64,000 bases of DNA from Streptomyces sp. DG2A-72 (lineage in GTDB: Bacteria > Actinomycetota > Actinomycetes > Streptomycetales > Streptomycetaceae), in assembly GCF_030499575.1 (NCBI RefSeq), contig NZ_JASTLC010000001.1:3310001-3374000 (forward strand). The letters are read 5' to 3'. The position numbers were made by a program, and so were the translations under genes. The first letter of the stretch is position 1. Every line of letters starts with the position of its first letter. The notes under the pieces are model-generated. The model saw nothing but the letters and a program-made list of their open reading frames with translations, did no database searches and was not told the origin of the DNA. Of the stretch, positions 18,260 to 26,560 are shown piece after piece.

Positions 18260-18387
18260 CGGATCTGGGGTGCGCTTGTCAGACCCGCCCGCCCGGCGTC
18301 GCTCCCGGTGGCTGGATCGTTGACCGGGTGTGGCGCCGGGCCGGGGAGGGGCCCGAAGCCACCGCGTTCGTGGTCGGCTCGATTCGG

Positions 18388-19224
18388 CTACGCGTTGCGC
18401 CTGTGCAGCAGCAGGCTGCCGACCAGCAGCGCGGCCGCGGCCCACGTGGCGAGCACGCCCAGGCCGGTCCATGGGCCGATGGGCAGCTCGTGCAGATGGA
18501 CGGTGGCTTGGACCGCGAGTCCGGCGGACATGGGCGAGATCTGCTGGAGGTGGCGCTGCCACTCCGGGTCGTTGACCACCTGGGTGACGACCGGGAAGAG
18601 GTAGAGCAGCCCGAGCACGATCCCGATGGCGGTCGCCGCCTCCCGTACTGCCGTCGCCACGCCGAGGCCGAGCAGGGCGATCAGGACGAGGTAGAGGACC
18701 GAGCCCACGGCCGCGCGCAGGGTCGGACCGTCGGCCAGGGACAGCGGGGCATAGCCGTGCGCCTCGGTGAATCCGTTGCCGGGCAGGATGTAGCGGCCGA
18801 CGAGGAGGGAGGCCAGGACGGCAGCCGTCCCGGAGGCCAGGACGACCGTGGTGAGGACCGTCGCCTTGGCGGTGAGGACGGTGAGCCGGTTCGGCACCGC
18901 CGTGAACGTGGTGCGGATCATCCCGGTGCCGTACTCGCCGCTGACGGCCAGCACCGCGAAGACGGCGATGACCGCCTGCCCGACGGTGACGCCGGTCAGG
19001 GCGAGCTTGACGGCGTCCTGGCCGCACCCCGCGTCCGGGCACTTCACGGCCTTGGCGGTGCCGCAGCCGACGGCCACGGTCAGCGCGACGGCGAGCAGGA
19101 GCAACCTGCCCATGTCCCCTGCGGTGCGCAGCTTCGTCCACTCCGCGCGCAGGGCGCGGCCGAAGTCCCCTCGCCACGCGCCGTCCGCCGTGCTCGTGAG
19201 TCGTGCACTTCTCAGGACACTCAT
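18388..19224 (-). CDS. ABC transporter permease
   Basis: A 278-residue ABC-2-type permease with six hydrophobic segments. It has AEWTKLRT at about residue 24, the cytoplasmic lead-in also found in the second permease, and SGEYGTGMIRTTFTAVPNR, a hallmark of Streptomyces ABC-2 permeases of this class. The ATG at 19224 overlaps the stop of the upstream permease (ATGA). It forms a three-gene operon with 19221-20783 and the ATPase 20780-21727. The substrate is unknown. A divergent two-component system is probably its regulator. Confidence 0.85.
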   Translation of the reverse strand: MSVLRSARLTSTADGAWRGDFGRALRAEWTKLRTAGDMGRLLLLAVALTVAVGCGTAKAVKCPDAGCGQDAVKLALTGVTVGQAVIAVFAVLAVSGEYGTGMIRTTFTAVPNRLTVLTAKATVLTTVVLASGTAAVLASLLVGRYILPGNGFTEAHGYAPLSLADGPTLRAAVGSVLYLVLIALLGLGVATAVREAATAIGIVLGLLYLFPVVTQVVNDPEWQRHLQQISPMSAGLAVQATVHLHELPIGPWTGLGVLATWAAAALLVGSLLLHRRNA

Positions 19225-20783
19225 ACGTCCCTCCCCCGCAGCCGCACCACGGCCAGACCGAAGGCGAGCGCGGCGTATCCGCACAGCACAGCGAGGCCGG
19301 CCCATGGCGCCAGCGGGTAGTAGCCGGTCGACGGCTCGTACACGCTGAGCACCTGCGCGTACTGCGGCAGGGTCTGCTGGATGGCGAAGCCCGCAGCCGG
19401 GGTCACCCGCAGCAGCCACTCCGAGACGCCCGGGGGCAGTACGCCGGAGGTGGCAAGCAGGAAGGGCAGCACGATCGACGCGATGACCAGGGCGACCGCC
19501 GTGCCGCTGCGCCGCAGCAGGGCACCGACGCCGAGAGCGAGCACGGCGGCGGCTGCGCAGAGCAGGCCGGTGCCGGCCATGACGCGCACTTCGGTCGCCG
19601 ACGTGACGGGGAAGACATGGAAGCCCCTGCCGCGCGCGCTGCGTTCCCCGATGGGAATGGTGATCGCGGCGGCCACCAGGCCGATGGCGAACGCGACGCC
19701 CCCGGCCACCAGCGCCTTGGCACCAAGCACCCGGCCCCGCAGAGGAGTCGCCGCCATGGTCGTACGCAGCAGACCGCGCCGGTACTCGCCGGTGATGAAC
19801 ACCGTGCCCACGGCGATCACCACGATCAGCCCGGCGAAGGTGCCGACGAGGAAGTTCTCGACGGAGAAGCCGACGCCCATGACGGGCCCGCCGACGACCG
19901 GTGCGATGTCACCGGCCCCCGTCACGATGAACCCGCCGCCGTCGGTCTGGGTGAAGCCGCCCTTGGTGGTGTTCGTGTAGCTGCCGGAGGTGCCCGCGTC
20001 GCCGCCCACCTGTGTGCCGCTCCACGCCCTCTGGGACCAGCCGCCGGTGAGGGCGGGACGGCCGAAGGTGCCGGTGGCCACGGCGGGGCTGAAGCCCGTG
20101 CCCGCCGCGGTGTCCTGCTTCGCCTCCGGTGACGTGGCGAAGAGCCCGGCCTGCACGGTGCGCGCGAGCCCCGGTAGCCTCGCATGGCCGACCTTGGTCC
20201 AGTGGAAGCCGTCGGTGGAGGTGGAACCGGTGAGACTGTCACCGGAGCGGACCAGGCGCAGCCAGCGCGGGGACTCCTGGGAGACCTTGCCGGAAGGGCC
20301 CGCCATGTCGTGCGTGTAGTCGTACTGCATGCGCACACCGTGGCCGCCGGTGGCCATGACCGCCGCGTACGGGGATCCCTGGGTGAGGCTTTCCTTCACG
20401 ATGATCCCGGCCTTCGCCCAGGGCTGGGCGCCCTGGGCCGTCTTGCCGGTCCCGGTGTCGGCCACACCAGTCAGCGACCGCAGGGGAACGGTGAGGGTGC
20501 CGTCACCGGTGAGCGTCTTGTGGACGAAGTAGAAGCTGTCGTTGACGGCCTCGCCGCCGGGGCCCTTCGGGTACGAGGCGGCGTCGGCGCCGCGACCGCC
20601 GGGGGCGGGGGCGGCCGTGCCGAGCAGGCCGACCACGATCGTCACCAGGAGCGCCCCCGCCATGGCGAGGACCCAGCCGCGTACCGTACGGAACTTCGTC
20701 CACTCGGCGTGCAGCGTCCTGAGGAACCCACTCTGCTCAGCGCGCCTCGTGGCCGGGGGGCGAGGGGTGAGGGTGGCGGTCAT
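19221..20783 (-). CDS. ABC transporter permease with inserted concanavalin-like outer domain
   Basis: A 520-residue permease. After LHAEWTKFRTVRG and a first helix (about 38-58), about 250 extracytoplasmic residues are inserted before five further helices (about 325-515). The insert contains WLRLVRSGDSLTG followed by DGFHWTKVG, the pattern of concanavalin-like/DUF1349 domains that bind sugars. The later GEYRRGLLRTTMAATP motif matches the partner permease. Overlaps of four bases on both sides (ATGA) indicate tight coupling. The outer domain may act as a sensor or substrate receptor; this is inference. Confidence 0.8.
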   Translation of the reverse strand: MTATLTPRPPATRRAEQSGFLRTLHAEWTKFRTVRGWVLAMAGALLVTIVVGLLGTAAPAPGGRGADAASYPKGPGGEAVNDSFYFVHKTLTGDGTLTVPLRSLTGVADTGTGKTAQGAQPWAKAGIIVKESLTQGSPYAAVMATGGHGVRMQYDYTHDMAGPSGKVSQESPRWLRLVRSGDSLTGSTSTDGFHWTKVGHARLPGLARTVQAGLFATSPEAKQDTAAGTGFSPAVATGTFGRPALTGGWSQRAWSGTQVGGDAGTSGSYTNTTKGGFTQTDGGGFIVTGAGDIAPVVGGPVMGVGFSVENFLVGTFAGLIVVIAVGTVFITGEYRRGLLRTTMAATPLRGRVLGAKALVAGGVAFAIGLVAAAITIPIGERSARGRGFHVFPVTSATEVRVMAGTGLLCAAAAVLALGVGALLRRSGTAVALVIASIVLPFLLATSGVLPPGVSEWLLRVTPAAGFAIQQTLPQYAQVLSVYEPSTGYYPLAPWAGLAVLCGYAALAFGLAVVRLRGRDV

Positions 20784-21727
20784 CGCGTGGCCTCCCCCGC
20801 CGGGATGCCCCGGTACTCCACCGCGTCCCGGGTGAGCTCCATGTACGCCTCTTCGAGCGTCGCCCGGTGCGTGGACACCTGGGAGAACGGCACCCCGTTC
20901 CGGGCAAGCAGAGTCACGATCTCCTCGTCGGGCAGGCCCGTGACGCCGAGGGTGTCGGGGCCGGTGGCGAGAACGGTGGCGCCCGCGCCGTGCAGGACCT
21001 GGGCGGCGCGCGGAGGCGCGGAGGTACGCAGGGTGACCCGGCCGCCGGACGCCTCGGCGAGCAGCTCGGACACGCTGGCGTCCGCGACGACCCGGCCGCG
21101 GCCGATCACCACGAGATGGTCCGCGGTGTCTTCGAGTTCGCTCATCAGATGACTGGAGACCAGGACGGCGCGGCCCTGCCGGGCCAGCGACGACAGGAAG
21201 CCGCGCATCCACACGATGCCGTCGGGGTCGAGGCCGTTGAACGGCTCGTCCAGCATGACGACCGGCGGGTCACCGAGCAGCGCCGCCGCGATCCCCAGGC
21301 GCTGGCGCATGCCCAGCGAGAAGCCGCCGGCCTTGCGCCGGGCCGCCGTGCCCAGGCCGGCCTGTTCGATGACCTCGTCCACCCGCCGGGCCGGCACGCC
21401 CTGTGAGTGGGCCAGCCACAGCAGGTGGTTACGGGCGGTGCGGCTCGGCTGCAGCGCGGAGGCGTCGAGCAGTGCCCCCAGATGCCGAAGCGGGCGACGC
21501 AGGGTGCGGTACGGCACCCCGTCGACCAGGGCCTTTCCCTCCTCAGCCGCGTCAAGGCCCAGGATCACGCGCATGGTGGTGGACTTGCCGGCGCCGTTCG
21601 GGCCGACGAAGCCGGTCACCCGTCCGGGCCGCACGGTGAACGTCATCCCGTCCAGAGCCAGCTGTGGCCCGAAGCGTTTACGCAGACCGATGACCTCGAT
21701 CGTCGCCTTCGTACTCTCATCGCTCAT
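20780..21727 (-). CDS. ABC transporter ATP-binding protein
   Basis: A 315-residue ATPase with Walker A GPNGAGKST, signature FSLGMRQRLG, Walker B VVMLDEPFNGLDPDG and the H-loop SSHLMSELE. The C-terminal 90 residues are the usual extension of drug/antibiotic-type ABC-2 exporters. I chose the ATG at 21727, with GGGGG just upstream, over a GTG at 21736. First gene of the operon; promoters for it and for the divergent histidine kinase must lie within 21728-21845. Confidence 0.93.
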   Translation of the reverse strand: MSDESTKATIEVIGLRKRFGPQLALDGMTFTVRPGRVTGFVGPNGAGKSTTMRVILGLDAAEEGKALVDGVPYRTLRRPLRHLGALLDASALQPSRTARNHLLWLAHSQGVPARRVDEVIEQAGLGTAARRKAGGFSLGMRQRLGIAAALLGDPPVVMLDEPFNGLDPDGIVWMRGFLSSLARQGRAVLVSSHLMSELEDTADHLVVIGRGRVVADASVSELLAEASGGRVTLRTSAPPRAAQVLHGAGATVLATGPDTLGVTGLPDEEIVTLLARNGVPFSQVSTHRATLEEAYMELTRDAVEYRGIPAGEATR

Positions 21728-21845
21728 GGCCCCCACCCTGTGACCGAGCGAGTTACAGGGGCCGAACGGCCGCTGTCATCTCGCTGTTAGGCGCCTCGGC
21801 TTAGCCTGGCCGGTACGTGTCCTGGTGCGGTGGCGAGAGGCGAAC

Positions 21846-23105
21846 ATGCGGATGAAATGGGGTCCGCCCCGACGGCTCGCGGGCCTGACCGCCCGGCTCG
21901 GCCTGCGCCGTGGCACTGCCCGCACTCGCTTCACCGCCTTGTACGTGACTCTGTTCCTGCTGTCGGGAACGGCGCTGCTCGCCGTCGCGGCCGTGGTGGC
22001 ATCCGGCGGATCGCGCTCCAGCCAGACCGCCCCCGACGGCGGCACCGATCAGCCCGCCACGACGGCACACGCCCAGGGCCGCATCGACGAGCTGGAGCAG
22101 CAGCTGGCCCAGGCGCACGACACCCAGTCCCGGCAGATCCTGATCGGCTCCGCCATCGCCCTCGGCATCATGGCGGTGATCTCGGTCGGCCTTGGCTGGT
22201 TCGTCGCCGGCCGGGTGCTGCGACCGCTGCGCGTGATGACAGCGGCCACCCGCCGGATCACCGCCGACAGCCTGCACGAACGCTTGGCCATCGGCGGCCC
22301 CGGCGACGAGGTGAAGGACCTCGCCGACACCATCGACGACCTCCTCGGCCGCCTGGAGGGCTCCTTCGACGCCCAGCGACTCTTCGTCGCCAACGCCTCC
22401 CACGAGCTGCGCACCCCGCTCACCACGATGCGGGCCTCCCTGGACGTGGCCCTCGCCAAGCCGGGCCCGGTACCCGAGACCACGGCCACGCTGGCCGCCC
22501 GGATGCGCGCCGAACTCGACCAGGTGGACCGGCTGCTGGAGAGTTTCCTCGTCCTGGCTCGCACCCAGCACGGCGAGTTCACCGACTCGGCGCGCCTCGC
22601 CCTCAGCCAACTCGCGCTGACCGCCCTGACCGGACGGGCAAAGGACATCACGGCCAAGGGACTGACCGTGCGTGAAAACCGGATCGACGACTCCGCGTGG
22701 GTGTGGGGCAGCCAGACGCTGCTGCGCCGCGTGGCCGACAACGTGGTCGACAACGCGATCGCGCACAACAACCCCGGGGGCTGGATCAGTGTCGCGGTAG
22801 GGGCCGAAGGAGACGACTCAGGCGCAGTGTCCCTCGTCGTCGAGTCCAGCGGGCCGGTCCTCGACCAGCGGCGGGTGACGGACCTCGTGCAGCCCTTCCG
22901 CCGCCTTGGCGCCGACCGGACCGGCACCGGCCAGGGAAACGGCCTCGGCCTCTCCATCGTCGCGGCCATCACCCAGGCCCACCACGGCACCCTGGACCTG
23001 AGCGCCCGCCCCGACGGCGGCTTGCGCGTGACCATCACCCTCCCTCGTACGGACGGCAGGGCGGCGGCGGAAGCCCCCGACACAGAGACGGGCGTGGCGC
23101 GTTGA
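21846..23105 (+). CDS. Sensor histidine kinase
   Basis: A 419-residue kinase with two membrane helices (about 30-53 and 98-120) enclosing a short outer region. A HAMP domain, the phosphoacceptor box FVANASHELRTPLT (H186) and a catalytic domain with DNVVDNAIAHN and GQGNGLGLSIV follow. It starts with ATG at 21846 after GAGAGG. The stop overlaps the TTG start of the response regulator. It is divergent from the ABC transporter, a common sensor/transporter arrangement, so it probably controls that operon. Confidence 0.95.
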   Translation: MRMKWGPPRRLAGLTARLGLRRGTARTRFTALYVTLFLLSGTALLAVAAVVASGGSRSSQTAPDGGTDQPATTAHAQGRIDELEQQLAQAHDTQSRQILIGSAIALGIMAVISVGLGWFVAGRVLRPLRVMTAATRRITADSLHERLAIGGPGDEVKDLADTIDDLLGRLEGSFDAQRLFVANASHELRTPLTTMRASLDVALAKPGPVPETTATLAARMRAELDQVDRLLESFLVLARTQHGEFTDSARLALSQLALTALTGRAKDITAKGLTVRENRIDDSAWVWGSQTLLRRVADNVVDNAIAHNNPGGWISVAVGAEGDDSGAVSLVVESSGPVLDQRRVTDLVQPFRRLGADRTGTGQGNGLGLSIVAAITQAHHGTLDLSARPDGGLRVTITLPRTDGRAAAEAPDTETGVAR

Positions 23106-23779
23106 GAGTCCTGGTGGTCGAGGACGCCCGCCCCCTCGCCGAAGTCATCGCCGAGGGACTGCGCGACCAGGGCATGGCCGTAGACGTGGCCCACGACGGG
23201 CTCGACGCCGCGACCAAGCTGGGCGTCAACGCGTACGACGTCGTCGTGCTCGACCGCGACCTGCCAGGCATCCACGGCGACACCCTCTGTCAGATGATCA
23301 CCGAGCGGGACGGCCGCGTGATGGTCCTGATGCTGACCGCTGCCGACTCACCCGGCGACCGCGTCAGCGGCCTCACCCTGGGTGCTGACGACTACCTCGC
23401 CAAACCCTTCCACTTTCCCGAACTCGTCCTGCGCATCCGCGCCCTGGCCCGCCGTCGTCCCGCTGCCCGGTCCCGCACCCTGAGCGCGGCGGGCATCGAA
23501 CTCGACCCGATGCGCCGCACCGCCGGCCGCGACGGCCGCCAACTCGACCTCTCCGTCAAGGAATTCGCGGTACTCGAAGCCCTCCTGAACACGAGCCCCG
23601 CCTTCCTCAGCGCGGAGGACCTCCTCGAACAGGTCTGGGACGAACACGCCGACCCGTTCACCAACACCGTCACGGTGACCATCAGCCGCCTGCGCCGCAA
23701 ACTCGGCGACCCTCCGGTCATCGCCACCACACCCGGTGTGGGGTATCGGATCATCGACCCAGCCGTCCCACCCGACTGA
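23102..23779 (+). CDS. OmpR-family response regulator
   Basis: A 225-residue regulator. The receiver domain starts directly with LRVLVVEDARPLAE, has the phosphoacceptor D51 in VVVLDRDLPG and the conserved K in LAKPFHFPEL. A winged-helix DNA-binding domain ends GVGYRIIDP. The start must be the TTG at 23102, overlapping the kinase stop (TTGA); no other start gives a complete receiver domain. It is the likely cognate regulator of the upstream kinase. Confidence 0.93.
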   Translation: MRVLVVEDARPLAEVIAEGLRDQGMAVDVAHDGLDAATKLGVNAYDVVVLDRDLPGIHGDTLCQMITERDGRVMVLMLTAADSPGDRVSGLTLGADDYLAKPFHFPELVLRIRALARRRPAARSRTLSAAGIELDPMRRTAGRDGRQLDLSVKEFAVLEALLNTSPAFLSAEDLLEQVWDEHADPFTNTVTVTISRLRRKLGDPPVIATTPGVGYRIIDPAVPPD

Positions 23780-23823
23780 GCAGCCGCCAGGGGCCGGCGG
23801 CCCGCGAGCGGAGGCGGTGCTCA

Positions 23824-24561
23824 GTGCACCTGACTCCAGTCATCTGCGCAGTCGACTTCGGAGACTCGTTCGCAAAACCCGTTCTCACTCAAAAGCGGGA
23901 CGGACCCCCTTCTGAGACTTGCATTGTGCGAAAATCCGGGCCCACGACGAACCCTCAGCAGCCTTCCCCAACCGACCGGTCGGACGCTGACGACGTCGAA
24001 CAGCACGCCTGTCCGAAGTGTGACGCACAGCCCGGCTCGCCCTGCCGCTCGCGCGGCGACTCGGTCGCCTCCGCTTACCACACCCGCCGCTTCACCATGG
24101 TGCCCCGGCTGAAGAAGGCGCTGCGGGTCCCCGGCCGTGGCGGCCGGGCACCCCGCCGCCGACGCCGATCGACCCGGACCTGCCGAGCGCGGACATCCGC
24201 ATCGGCTACGCCCGCTGCTCGACCCCCGGGCGGGAACTCGACTCCCAGCTCGACGCGCTCGCTAAGCACGGCATCCCGAGGGACAAGATCTTCAGCGAGA
24301 AGATCAGCACCCGGGTGCGGGTCCGCCCGAAGTTCGAGGAGGCGCTGAGGACGGCGCGGAAGGTCAAGGCGCACGTCCCGCACTGCCGGGTCATCTTCGC
24401 GGTGTACGAGATGAAGCGGCTCGGTCGCGACGCCGCCGAACTCACCGCCCTCACCGACCACCTCACCGCCCACGGCTTGGTCCTGGAGATGCTCGCCGGA
24501 CCCCTGCCCGGCATCTACGACCCCACCGGCCCTGGGAAGCTGCTGTTCGCGTTCTTCGCCG
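23824..24561 (+). pseudogene. Broken serine recombinase (resolvase) gene
   Basis: The first part encodes a zinc-finger lead (CPKCDAQPGSPCRSR). The second part, in another frame, encodes a resolvase catalytic domain: IRIGYARCSTPG with the catalytic Ser, then FAVYEMKRLGRDAAEL and LLFAFFA. A deletion of around 25 bases near 24130 shifts the frame between them. The gene then ends abruptly at the codons where related recombinases continue with MAETEREN, and joins unrelated coding sequence. It is therefore frameshifted and 3'-truncated: the scar of a mobile element. Confidence 0.75.
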
Positions 24562-25022
24562 TCGCGCACGCTGGAGCTGTGCCGCTACTTCGGCATCCCG
24601 CACCGCAGGATCGACCAGCTGCCCGAGGACCCCGAAGCCACGGATCCCGCGCGGCTGTACGAGGAGTCCGACGTCGCCGAGCTGACGGGCGGCCACCAGG
24701 AGCGCTTCGAGCGGTTCACGGCGTTCCTGGACCGCAACGGACTGCGGAACACCTTCACCCACGGCGACGGCGGCGCCGCCTTCGACGAGCGCATGCGCGC
24801 GCCGTCCTTCCCGGCCGGCATCCGCCCCTGGAACGACACGGACATCGCCTCGCTCACCTCCCGGTTCGGCCGGCTGCACAGCCGTATCGCCGAACTGGCC
24901 GTGGACAACGCCAAGTTGAAGCGGGAACTGAAGCGCTCGGCCAACCCGGCCGCGTCTCCGCCCCCGGCTTCGGTCTACCGCAAGGCCCGGCGGGCCGTGG
25001 GCAGGCCGATCCGCCGGGCGCT
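24562..25022 (+). pseudogene. 3' fragment of a wall-polymer gene, probably a polysaccharide pyruvyl transferase
   Basis: The frame reads TLELCRYFGIPHR then VAELTGGHQERFERFTAFLDRNG and ends in a coiled-coil-like tail (SRIAELAVDNAKLKRELKR). It has no start and is fused to the truncated recombinase at its 5' side. At its 3' side the natural stop is lost where interspersed repeat copy B begins. The RYFGIPHR phrase and tail resemble the C-termini of polysaccharide pyruvyl transferases; the assignment is from memory and tentative. It is probably the continuation of the fragment at 18155-18259. Confidence 0.5.
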
Positions 25023-25140
25023 AGCGCTCCGCTGGAAGTCCGGTGCTCGTCCGCAGGTCCGTCGTGGCTGGTCACGCCCGCGCGGCGGAGCCGCAAATCG
25101 ATACAGCCCCGCGCCCCTTCGGGGCGCGGCCGAACCGCAG
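25023..25140 (+). repeat. Interspersed repeat, copy B
   Basis: Same layout as copy A: AGCGCTCCGC start, CGTCGTGGCTGGTCACGCCC, GCGGCGGAGCCGCA, ATACAGCCCCGCGCCCC and a GGGGCGC arm. It extends into CCGAACCGCAG as copy C does. It ends seven bases from the stop of the GT2 gene. Confidence 0.85.
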
Positions 25141-25146
25141 GGAGTG

Positions 25147-26355
25147 TCAGGCCGCTGTCCGCATCCCGGATGCGGGCAGCGCCCGGCGTACCCGGCGGAT
25201 CACCTTTCGCGCGAACGAGTCGGCGCCGCCCTCGCGGTAGCCGGGGAAGACGCGGGCCTCGCGGGACTCGGCGAGGTAGACGGAGTCGGGTATGCCGGCC
25301 GCGCGGTCGCGGAAGAGGGGATAGACGAGGTAGACGCGGCGGCCCTTCTTCTCCAGCAGGGCGGCGGCCTGCTTCTTCGCCCGGAGGAACTCCAGGACCT
25401 CGACGAGGAGTTCGGACCGCTGCCTGGCCACCAGGTGCAGTCGCAGCCGCTCCTCGACCTTGAGGCGGCGGGCCACCTCTTCGGTCCAGTAGGCCTCCAT
25501 CAGCGGCTTGGCCAGCTCCAGCTTGTGGAGCCGTACCTCCTCGCTGTCCTTGAGGTAATTGGGGCCGAACTGCGGCAGCAGCGTGATCAGGAAGGGCCGG
25601 ACCATGAGCGTGTCGCGGCGCGGACCCGCCGGGACGAGGTCGGCGATCAGCCGCATCAGGGCGCGGGCGGAGTCGAAGCGCAGGGTGTAGCTCCCGCTCT
25701 TGGTCACATGCTTGCCGTCGTCGCGGCCGACCAGGTAGTAGCAGACGTAGTCCGCGACCACCGAGACGCCGTCGGCCCGCAGATACGCCTCCATCGTGAA
25801 CAGCGCGTCCTCGCCGGTCCACAGGGACTCGTCGAAGCGCATGCCGTGCCGGTCCAGCAGCGCGCGGCGGAACAGCTTCTGGGCGCTGAGCGTGAACTTG
25901 ATGTTGGAGGAGTAGACGTCGGTGCGCTCCAGCGTCTTGCCCCACATCGACCTGGGCGGCTTGCGGTTGATGCCCTCGACCTTGCCGAGGACGACGTCCG
26001 TGCCGCTGCGGTCGGCCATCGCGACCATCCGCTCCAGGGCCTCGGCGCCCAGCCGGTCGTCGGCGTCGAGGAAGAAGACGTACCGCCCGGCCGCCTTGCC
26101 CAGGCCGACGTTGCGCGGGCCGCTGGGGCCGCCCGAGTTCTCCTGACGGATCACGGTCACGCGCATCGGCGCGCGGGCCGCGAACTCCTCCAGATACTCC
26201 CCCGTGCCGTCCGTCGAACCGTCGTCGACCGCGATGACCTCGATGCGCTCCGGATCGATGGTCTGTGCCTCGACGGATGCCAGGCACTCGACCAGATACG
26301 GCATCGCTTCGTACGCCCCGATGATCACGCTCACATCAGGCTGCGCCACGGTCAC
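25147..26355 (-). CDS. Family 2 glycosyltransferase
   Basis: A 402-residue cytoplasmic GT-A-fold glycosyltransferase. VSVIIGAYEAMPYLVECL opens the nucleotide-sugar-binding domain, with VDDGSTDGT and the metal-binding DxD in FLDADDRLG. The C-terminal 200 residues resemble those of teichoic-acid-type glycosyltransferases. GTG at 26355 with GGGAG upstream is the start. It lies downstream of the TagF-like and IspD-SDR genes and probably acts on the same anionic wall polymer. A separate promoter is likely, because a terminator at 26509-26537 separates it from the TagF-like gene. Confidence 0.88.
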   Translation of the reverse strand: MTVAQPDVSVIIGAYEAMPYLVECLASVEAQTIDPERIEVIAVDDGSTDGTGEYLEEFAARAPMRVTVIRQENSGGPSGPRNVGLGKAAGRYVFFLDADDRLGAEALERMVAMADRSGTDVVLGKVEGINRKPPRSMWGKTLERTDVYSSNIKFTLSAQKLFRRALLDRHGMRFDESLWTGEDALFTMEAYLRADGVSVVADYVCYYLVGRDDGKHVTKSGSYTLRFDSARALMRLIADLVPAGPRRDTLMVRPFLITLLPQFGPNYLKDSEEVRLHKLELAKPLMEAYWTEEVARRLKVEERLRLHLVARQRSELLVEVLEFLRAKKQAAALLEKKGRRVYLVYPLFRDRAAGIPDSVYLAESREARVFPGYREGGADSFARKVIRRVRRALPASGMRTAA

Positions 26356-26508
26356 GTTTTCTCCCTCGCTAACGGGACATTCCTCCCGTATCTCTTTATT
26401 CGCAACCTTGTAGACGGATGAACAAGTGAAGTGGTTGCCTCAAGAGCATGAATTAGTGACCTACGTCATACGAATTCCAGGTGACGTCTATTCATCGGGC
26501 ACGGAAAA

Positions 26509-26537
26509 GGCCCCCGAGGATGCGCTCCTCGGGGGCC
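26509..26537 (-). terminator. Terminator of the TagF-like gene
   Basis: A 12-bp stem (GGCCCCCGAGGA and complement, loop of five) is followed on the minus strand by TTTTCC. It lies 24 bases after the stop at 26561. The gap 26356-26508 is AT-rich for this genome and presumably carries the GT2 promoter. Confidence 0.8.
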
Positions 26538-26560
26538 CTTGTCGGGCTTGTAACGGTCGG

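Noticed and set aside
24793..26421. A 542-codon plus-strand frame
   Set aside because: Only its first part is the C-terminal gene fragment reported here; the rest is antisense to the GT2 gene, kept open by the lost stop codon.
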